The notes below the pieces were generated by a model, which was not told where the DNA came from, made no database searches, and saw nothing but the letters and a program-made list of their open reading frames with translations. Positions 56,861 through 64,000 of a stretch of 64,000 nt of DNA are shown here, piece after piece. Numbering within the stretch: the stretch's first letter is position 1; each line of letters begins with the position of its first letter. The position numbers were made by a program, and so were the translations under genes. The DNA is taken from positions 23,357,364 through 23,421,363 of the forward strand of contig NC_056762.1 of the NCBI RefSeq assembly GCF_018687715.1. Direction: 5' to 3'. Origin of the DNA: Carya illinoinensis. Taxonomy: Eukaryota > Streptophyta > Magnoliopsida > Fagales > Juglandaceae.

Positions 56861-58992
56861 TGATAAGTGTGATTTTTATATGATTTTTATTACTCTTTTA
56901 TTTATGAAAAGTGTCAATTTTCCTTTAACTCTATTGATTTTATTACATTTTTCTTTATTTTCTTGAATATGAAAAAATGAGAAGATTTAGTGCAAAAGGA
57001 AAGCGTTTTGGTACAAAAGAAGAGACTACGGATGTAGACTAACAGAAGGCAATCAGATTTGATGAGAGACAAGAAGATTGGGTGAGGAGCCTTGTCCTGC
57101 AGGCAACAAAAAGATTTATCTCTCCCAAAGGCGAGAAGACTTCCCCCTTGGTAGGCAAATAATCTTTCCTCTCAGTAGGCGAGGAAACCCAAGGGTGACT
57201 AACTTGGGTGATGAAAGTTGACCTTAAATGACTAACCTAAACAAAATCATGGGCAACAACTAGCAAATGAGAGTAGCTTTACCACTCGGTAGGTTGGTGA
57301 GAGGGTAGTCTTTCATCTTGATTAGGAACCCTACGTCTCGGCCATTGGGCTAGGAGACCAGTTATATTCAGCGCATGCGGCATCTACTCGGTGGGACCCT
57401 CCTTAGATATTATTTTAGTTCTTAGTTTAGTTTTTATTCTTTATTTTTCTATGGAGGAAGCGGATCGGGAGGGCAAAAGCGAGAGCCACATGTTTCTTTA
57501 ACTGACACCAACTAAGAACACTAGTTTTATTCTTTTTCTTTCCAGCTTCATTATGAACTAATTTTTTTTTTCTAGAGCTTTAATGTGGTCTAGTTTTGAA
57601 CACACAATTTATATTTTTTGTTTTTTATTTTTAATTTTTCACTGATTGAGTTTTTATTCCTTGTTCCTAATTCTTGCTATTTTCTGGTAATTTATTGTTT
57701 GATATATTGAATCGCAATGAGACCGAGAGGTGATTTGTATTAGAGCTCTAGGATTAAGCATCATTAGTCAAGCGAAAGTAGAAATACTTTATCAGGATTA
57801 GTGTGATTTTCAAGAAAAATCCAAAAAACTTAATGAGTCTCCAATTAGTTAAATTCACATAGAGATATAGAGTTATTAGTTGGAGATGTTTTTAATATTA
57901 TTCAAGAGAAGACATTGATAGTTAAGGGATTTTTATCAACAGCTTGGAAAAATTGGAATTTTATAACGAGGAAGAATAAATTGTGTGGGATTTGCTAGGT
58001 GAAATCAAACGCTCTAGATCTATTCAAATTATCTTTACAATATTAGTTTTAACATTCTTTTCTTTAGTTTAATTTAGATAATCTATTATTTAAATTTTGG
58101 TTTTCCAAATAGTAATTAATTTAGTAAATTTCAGTATTCAATAGCATAATTAATCTAAGTGGGTTTGATATTCGTTTTCTTTAAAACACTTTACTACTTG
58201 TTACAAGTCTGTACACTTGCAGATATTTTCATGCGAACAAGTTTTTGGCATCATTGTCGGGGACTAATTATTTTTGATTGGTATTGATACTCGCTAGACT
58301 ATTACTAATTTGGATTTTAATTTTATTTATTTTTAAAATTTGTTTAAATGGACCTTAGTTTTGCTTTTCTTCTATTACTATTTTTGGATTTAGAAGTGTA
58401 TGCCCAGATCTAAACCATTAGAGCCTACACTTTTTGATCCCGAGATTGAAAGAACTTTACAAAGAATTAATAAAAGGAAGAAGAAATAGGCTACCACATC
58501 TGCATTCACCATGGCCGACCAAGATAATAAAGCTTTAAGAGACTATGCTATGCCCTCAGTTAATGGGGCTACATCTAGCATAAGGAGGCCTACTATACAA
58601 GCTAATAATTTCAAGATTAAGCCATTGATAATTCAAATGATACAACAAACTATTCAGTTTGGGGGCCTCTCACAAGAAGATCCTAATGTCGATATTGGAA
58701 TTTTGTGATACTTTTAAACATAGTAGAGTGACAAATGACGCGATTCTATTGAGACTTTTTCCTTTCTCACTTAGGGAAAAAGCAAAAACTTAGTTCAACT
58801 CTTTGCCACCTGGCATCATTACTACGTGGGAAGAGTTGGCACAAAAATTCTTAGCAAAATATCTCCCTCTAGCAAAGACAGTGAAGTCAAGGAATGATGT
58901 TACAACCTTCACCCAATTTGAAGGTGAATCATTATATGAGGCATGAACGAGATACAAGGACTTATTGCGCAAGTGTCCACATCACGACCTCC
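56861..58992 (+). mobile_element. Athila/Tat-type element remnant: LTR, primer site and partial gag
   Basis: The LTR is taken as 56861-58239, beginning TGATAAGTGTGA and ending ATGCGAACA. The primer site TGGCATCATTGTCGGGGA follows at 58246-58263, a tRNA-Asp-type site with several transitions. Gag starts MADQDNKALRDYAMP at 58511 and continues to about 58992. Everything downstream of gag is missing. Confidence 0.78.
58511..58992 (+). pseudogene. gag N-terminal fragment of the Athila/Tat-type remnant
   Basis: The frame 58511-58708 encodes MADQDNKALRDYAMP, then ANNFKIKPLIIQMIQQ and FGGLSQEDPN. After a frame change near 58680 the gag core continues as EFCDTFKHSRVTND, LLRLFPFSLREKAK, TTWEELAQKFLAKYLP and YKDLLRKCPHHDLP. 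Two tryptophan codons of the family appear as TAG and TGA, both explained by G-to-A changes. Similarity ends at 58992, just where CACTACAAC begins. Confidence 0.82.
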
Positions 58993-59324
58993 CACTACAA
59001 CAGAAACGACTTTTTCAATCCAATTATTTTCATCATTCAATAAATTGTCGCAATAAATCAGTACTTACGTCATTATTAAACCTACAACAAATAACCAACA
59101 TAAATGGTCATATTAGCCACATGCACAGTGAAAATTTTATTTGCATCGACCTACATTTAGTTGCGTCTTATTTTCCAAGTCACAAAAGAAATTAAACCAA
59201 CCAAACCCTTATGCCGCAATTTTTGATAGTTGCAAAAACCAAACCAGTCTATTCCGATGCCTCTTTAACTTTTAGTGTCCAAATTATTGACACAAAAGAA
59301 AATCTATATATGCACCAATCCCAA
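58993..59324. other. Unassigned DNA, possible CACTA-like terminus at its left edge
   Basis: The sequence CACTACAACAGAAACGAC at 58993 replaces gag abruptly and resembles the start of CACTA elements, but no opposite end TTGTAGTG was found and part of the word could still be gag. Short frames here have no recognised motif. Confidence 0.3.
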
Positions 59325-59520
59325 CTCTTGCTAGGAGCCACCGTTAGTTATGTTCAAGTTTTTTTTCCTGGTTTTTTTACATGTATTTTTTAACACATTT
59401 TAAATATAATTTTGTCAAAAAAAATTCACAACATAATTAAAAAATGTGTCTTTAATCATGCCATAAACAAAAAAAAAAAAAAAATTATTCCAAGGGTAGC
59501 TCCCAGCAGGTGCTAGGATC
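59325..59520. repeat. MITE-like AT-rich repeat with inverted ends
   Basis: The left edge CTAGGAGCCACCG and the right edge GGGTAGCTCCCAGCAG are approximate inverted complements. The core contains TTTTTAACACATTTTAAA and long A runs, like 26640-26850 and 11461-11691. A reliable target duplication was not found. Confidence 0.45.
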
Positions 59521-59954
59521 GATGGGACCGAACTATCATAGAAATTAATCTAAGTTTTGAAGAAATACTAGTCACTCTTCAAACATTATTTTACTATTTC
59601 TGCTCTCCTACCCATTAATCTAGTTTGTATAATTTTCATTTATTTAGTTTTGATACATGAAATTTGTATTAAGTTGATAATGCAAGGTGGGTGCTAATTG
59701 TAACAAATATATTAAATATTTATTTTTGAGAAAAAGTAAGAAATAAGAAAATGATAAGAATTTAATGTGAGAATTTTTCTTAATATGAAAAATCAATCTT
59801 GCCAAAATATGATTTTAAATATACATATAGAAAACTAATGCTAGTGCAATGTAGTAGTTATATTTTGGCACAACAGTTTATGTGTTGTGACTGAACTGAT
59901 ACTATTCATCCCATATCCATTATTTCATAGTATAGAGGATCAGAGGCCTAATTA
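59521..59954. repeat. Unassigned DNA including a possible fourth EXLB-flank fragment
   Basis: The block 59685-59860 contains GGTGGGTGCTAATTGTAAC and ATATAGAAAACTAATGCT, which match the EXLB upstream flank at about 31040 and 31170 in the same order, with extra sequence between. The remaining part has no recognised content. Confidence 0.4.
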
Positions 59955-60524
59955 AATTAAGACTCCCCTCTCTCCCACGTCTCTTTCTTTCTCTTCTTCT
60001 TTCCTCTCTCTCCCACGTCTCTTTTGGGTTTCTTCGATCCCATTTTCATTTTTTTCTTGTTTCCCTTCTTCTTTCACATCTTCTAGTATTTTTTTCTCTT
60101 TTTTCTCTTCTTCTTCCCTATTTCTCTCACTGCGTCTCTTTCTTTCTCTTCTCCTTTCCTCTATTTCTCCCGCATCTCTTCTCTGCATCGCACATTTTAG
60201 GTTTTTTTTCATCTTTCTCTTCTCCTTCTCTTTCCCTACCAGTCTCTTCCTTCTTTCTCTTCTTCGGGTTTTTTTTTCTCTTCTTTCCCTTCTTCTTCCC
60301 TCTTTCTCTCGCCTCATCTCTTTCTTCCTCTACTTCTTTCCTCTATTTCTCCCACGTCTCTTCTCCGCATCGCACATTCTAGTTTTTTTCTCTTCTTTCT
60401 CTTCTCCTTCTCTCTCCCATGTTTCTTCCTTCTTTCTCTTCTTCGGGTTTGTTTTCTGTTCTTTCTCTGCTTCTTCCCTATGTTTTTCCCATGGCTCTTC
60501 TTCTTCCCTTTTCACTTCAGTCAA
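59955..60524. repeat. Pyrimidine-rich array of about 182-bp imperfect tandem units
   Basis: The plus strand is almost entirely C and T. Units beginning CTATTTCTCCCGCATCTC (60161) and CTATTTCTCCCACGTCTC (60343) are 182 bases apart and share an internal GCATCGCACAT block. A more diverged unit precedes them. Minus-strand frames rich in Arg, Glu and Lys (59952-60563) are compositional artefacts. Confidence 0.8.
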
Positions 60525-61648
60525 GTCCAGTAGGGCATTGCTTTCGTTATATCTCCAGCACATTGGTTGACATACAAGGTAAAATTTGAATCCCTAGCCT
60601 TGATTTTAGTCAGTGAAACCGCAACGTTTGGGTTTTTTCCTTTTTGTTGATGTTGTTTGGGTTTGTTTTGTGACATAGATTGAGTGACATATTTTTTAGT
60701 TGACATTGTTGGGATTTTCCCGTGGCTCTTGACTTGATTTTGGTTGTTGATAGGGATTTTCCTCCAATTGATGAATGTATAGGACTATCCGTAGCTTTCA
60801 AGTTAATAGGACCTAAAAAATTTTTAGAGTGTATCACTAAGGTTTCATTTTTAGAGCTCCATGTCAAACTTGTCTTGGGAAAAATCAAATTCAAAAGCAT
60901 TACAAATTGTGAAAGCAAGGGTCTTTTGTTTTCCTTTTAAGTTGTGAAAGCGTTAAAAATCGTGGTGGGGTTTGAGCCATTGATAGAATATTGTTGCATG
61001 AGCCAGATTAATAAAAACTTGAACAAAAATCATCTCCATTAGATTATGTAAAAACAAAAAATGATTCATTTTACATTTTTTCAATATTAATTCGTCAGAT
61101 TTAGCTTCTATTATCTACTAATCTAAAAATACTTTATTATCTCTTTCTCTCTTCTCATTTCATTCTTTATTATATTTACACCCTCCATCTATTTTGTTTT
61201 CAGCCCTCTCTCTTTGTTTTGCATGTCTTTGAAGTCTCTCTAGTTTCATGTTTAAGAAAGACCCTGGATTGTATTGTTTTGGTGTCATTTTTCTTTGATT
61301 TAATATTTCTGCAAAATTCTATAGATGGACTAAATTTTGCAGCTGAAATTATGCAGAATTATAGCATTGTGGGGTGTAGAACTGGAATTATATAGATGGG
61401 TGACACAAATTCAGTTCTAAACATACTAATACTTCACAATGAATATGGAAAACCCAATCACTGGTACTAAACTTGATATTGAGTCCTTCAAAAGCTCTTG
61501 CAATACTACATTCCCTAAGTTCACTCTAAGCTTGGTTGATTAATTATATATCTCTATAAATTAGATAAGTTATGAAGTACAACCAAGAATATACAAACAT
61601 TGAATATCATAGTTTGGATGTTGATATATTGTGCTAATATCATAGTTC
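60525..61648. other. Unassigned DNA, no supported gene
   Basis: A plus-strand frame at 60722-60940 (72 codons, containing LVVDRDFPPIDECIG) has a protein-like composition but no family I recognise. The sequence 61025-61170 resembles the left half of the Tourist-like MITE at 14502. Nothing else stands out. Confidence 0.4.
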
Positions 61649-61791
61649 ATCCTCATGGTGCGGTAGACATTGTCAATCCGAAGAATGGTAATAGCTTCAC
61701 TGTCAACGGACAATATCTAAAGTCATTTATGAAGGTCTTTGATCCACATGAAGAGATCTTGCTTGTGCAAGACCCCAGGGAAGTGTTTTGA
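61649..61791 (+). pseudogene. Integrase C-terminal tail of the second Athila element
   Basis: The tail reads [18 protein letters not shown] and [18 protein letters not shown] and ends TGA. It corresponds to the last 48 codons at 21558-21704. The catalytic part is missing. Confidence 0.9.
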
Positions 61792-62767
61792 TTTGCTTCT
61801 CCTTCTTTACAGTTTTCTTTACTTGCTTTGTTTTTATTTGTTCTTTTGCTTTGATTTTATATTTCATGTTGTTTGTTTGTTTTGCTTTTTTTTTTTTTTT
61901 TGTGCACTAGTGGGGACTATGTCTCTCACTAGTTGGGGGGTAGCATGTGTGTACAGTTTTAAATAAATAAATAAATAAATAAGATTTGTGAAATTTGAGC
62001 ATCTTGGTGGAGTAGTTGAGCGGGATCATTTGTGAAGATTTATTTTCAAGCTTAAAACATAGAGCATGATTTTTGAGGCATCATATTTTGTTGATATGTG
62101 GCTTGAAACACCGGGATGTTATGCTTATTGAGATGAAACTTGATAAAATTTTTGTAGAACGAAAGACAAATTTTGAAGGACATTTTGCACATGCTTACGC
62201 TTGTAGTATTCCTTATTTACCATTCATTGATTTAACACTGGATAAGTAAACTGCAGGACTACTGAGCCATGCCAAAAGAAAAAAGGAAAAGAAAAGAAAA
62301 GAAGAAAAGGATAAAAAAAGAGAGAGAAAAGGAATAAAGGCGACTTAGTGAACTTTTCTAAGTAAAAGGGCTAGAAACAGTTACCCAAGACTTTGGAGGT
62401 TGAGTGTCCAACCTTTAAAAACAGAGCTGGCGTGAAACCTGCTAGACCCTTGGGTTTTGAGGTAGTTAGAATCAGCTATGATTAATCTTAAGGTTGAAAA
62501 ATCCTATGGCAAATCATGGCTAGTAATGAGGAACACACAACCGGTCTAGCTCCACACACACATTTGAGTTCTGAGACATTTGCCTTAATTCTATGTGAAA
62601 GATTGTTGAGATAGTCTTGGTGGGTATAACCCTTGGGGATTGAGTAGTAACATGTGACTTTTGTGAGAATTCAGAATTGTGTTTGATTGTTTTTGTTTGA
62701 ATTTCGATCTTTATGCAATATTCATTTCAATTAATTTTCACTATTTTGCTCAAGGATTAGCAAAATG
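61792..62767 (+). other. Non-coding 3' internal region of the second Athila element
   Basis: It aligns along its length with 21705-22685, including the internal CTAGTTGGGGGG at 61929-61940. There is no env-like frame. A short (AAAT)n run lies at about 61963-61982. Confidence 0.8.
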
Positions 62768-62781
62768 CTAGTTGGGGGGTG
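62768..62781 (+). promoter_or_regulatory. Polypurine tract of the second Athila element
   Basis: CTAGTTGGGGGGTG, identical to the tract at 22686, directly precedes the LTR start. Confidence 0.85.
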
Positions 62782-64000
62782 TGATTGAGCTGAAGTATTG
62801 CATTTTTAATGCTTTCGGAACCAATATATATTAATTCTTTCATTACTTTATCATTGGTTTTATATGGAAAAATGAATAAATCAAAGTTGTGGTTTTAATT
62901 GATTAAAAGCACGAATTTCTGCTCTAATTTTATCAACTGTTGATTAATATGGATTATGATACATATCGCTCGAGCGGCGGCTTCTAGCTGCTCGAGCGAA
63001 GTTAGGCAGATTCAAACACTCGACGTTGGGCTCGAGCAAGTTGCAGGAAAAGATGTTCGCTCGAGCGGAGGCATTTGGCCGCTCGAGTGAATTCAGGCAG
63101 AGTCGAACGCTCGATATTCGCTCGACAGGCCGCTCGAGCGAATTCAAGCAGAGTTGAACGCTCGATGTTCGCTCGACACTCCACTCGAGCGAATATCATA
63201 TTTTACAGATCAGGGTTTATTCTGCCGTCAGAGTATATATATATGTTTTTTTTACATCTTAGGACGAACCTTTGGTTGGAAAACTCGGTTTTGAGTAGAG
63301 AAACACTTAGAACTCATTATTTTCCATTGATTTTCATTCAGATTCGGAGAGGAGGATTCATACAATCGATCATTCACGCAGCTACACAATTTCCATTGGA
63401 TCATTCACTCACACTGCAGCAGATTGAAGAACTCCTTGAAGGGTCCAATTGCCACTGCAGCTCAGCCTCCTCCACCGCTTCAAATCTTCATCTCCATTCA
63501 ATTGGCTTGATCTTTTCAATTCCCTACTTGCTATTTCATTTCAGGTTTGAGTTTCTGAATTATTTTGGAGAATTTTGATTTAGACGTTTGAGTAATTTAT
63601 TTGTTATTCATTTAATTCATGTTATTTATTTTTATCGTTTCGTTAAGCTTTCATTTTAATAGTGATTACAATTACGGTGGTTTAATTTGAGAATTTGTGA
63701 TTTGAATACAATGATGAACCCTAGAACATTGATTTTGGCGCTTTTCAATTTTCAGTGCATGTTTTGTCAATTACTTTCTAATTTAGTTTAATTCTTAATT
63801 TAGTTTTATTAAATTCTGAGTTTAATCCATTAGTCCTTTACATTCCAATCCGACAATCAAAATCCAAAAACATGAATCTAGTCCATGACTAGTACCCTTT
63901 TCTATCCATTGCACATACCATCATTTTATTTTCTCTTTGTGAAGTTTTTCACTTTTTTTAACGAGTTTGATTTTTAAGTAACTTTCCCTGAGGAGACGAT
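62782..64000 (+). repeat. 3' LTR of the second Athila element, incomplete
   Basis: It starts TGATTGAGCTGAAG and still matches the family at AACTTTCCCTGAGGAGACGA when the window ends; about 100 bases should be missing. It includes a private block of CTCGAGCG repeats (62960-63195) absent from the other LTRs. A frame at 63075-63578 is not gene-like. Confidence 0.88.
62960..63195. repeat. CTCGAGCG palindrome array inside the LTR
   Basis: About ten CTCGA-type words, mostly within CGCTCGAGCG or its variants, are spaced through about 235 bases. A unit of roughly 50-60 bases, of the form CCGCTCGAGCGAATTC followed by AACGCTCGATGTT, can be followed three to four times. The block is rich in CpG compared with its surroundings. 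Confidence 0.85.

Larger units (their letters stand above)
61649..64000 (+). mobile_element. 3' part of a second Athila element, cut by the window edge
   Basis: It begins abruptly inside the integrase C-terminus and continues through the 1-kb non-coding region, the polypurine tract and an LTR still running at 64000. Order and sequence match 21548-22700 of the first Athila copy. The 5' truncation joins it to unrelated AT-rich DNA. Confidence 0.9.

Noticed and set aside
59952..60563. Minus-strand frames rich in Arg, Glu and Lys.
   Set aside because: They are translations of the pyrimidine-rich tandem array and have no domain.

Overview
The window is nuclear DNA of a dicot plant. It is intron-containing, AT-rich and almost entirely built from transposable elements, with one intact host gene. 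The families present (Athila and Tekay/Del-like Ty3/gypsy elements, L1-type LINEs with a DUF4283-like ORF1, hAT, PIF/Harbinger-like and CACTA-like DNA elements) are typical of dicots. Some LTR sequences remind me of Fagales/Juglandaceae, but that is only an impression. No rRNA, tRNA, CRISPR or bacterial-type feature was seen.

Host content. A four-exon expansin-like B (EXLB) gene lies on the minus strand at 29057-30758 and reads open for 254 codons. An older copy at 3210-4969 has the same exon structure but carries two nonsense codons. Both sit in a duplicated segment of about 4.4-4.6 kb (2648-7239 and 28499-32873). A third partial copy (11155-12180) and a possible fourth fragment (59685-59860) contain only the flank upstream of the gene. 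The only other host-like coding sequence is one exon-sized fragment resembling an ALKBH8-type protein (26302-26406, minus).

Repeats from left to right: a CACTA-like end built of small palindromes (1650-2643); duplication copy 1 with a Tourist-like MITE; a 3.8-kb solo LTR (7240-11069); partial duplication copy 3 with a 231-bp insertion flanked by an 8-bp target duplication; an LTR-like remnant; a MITE; a decayed Athila element (15052-25268) followed by a foreign gag fragment; a 5'-truncated LINE (26913-28336); duplication copy 2 with the live EXLB gene; a TTCGAACG-rich cluster (34090-35170) and AT-rich DNA; a large LINE (37977-54914) interrupted by an Athila-type solo LTR (39433-40882) and by a complete Tekay-like element (41346-50729); a hAT-type element (55053-55820); an LTR plus gag remnant (56861-58992); a pyrimidine-rich array; and the 3' end of another Athila element that runs off the window (61649-64000).

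The nesting gives a relative history. The LINE inserted first. Its 5' junction was then tandemly duplicated over 251 bp. The solo-LTR element and the Tekay-like element each landed in its ORF1 region. The Tekay-like element is the most informative sequence here: its LTRs are almost identical, and a 95-bp T-rich segment with GT...AG ends separates gag from protease. Removing that segment joins the two reading frames exactly, so it looks like a spliceosomal intron that could set the Gag to Gag-Pol ratio. Three unrelated elements have each lost a catalytic aspartate to asparagine by a G-to-A change, and most stop codons in the elements are explained by C-to-T or G-to-A transitions, as expected of long-methylated silenced DNA.
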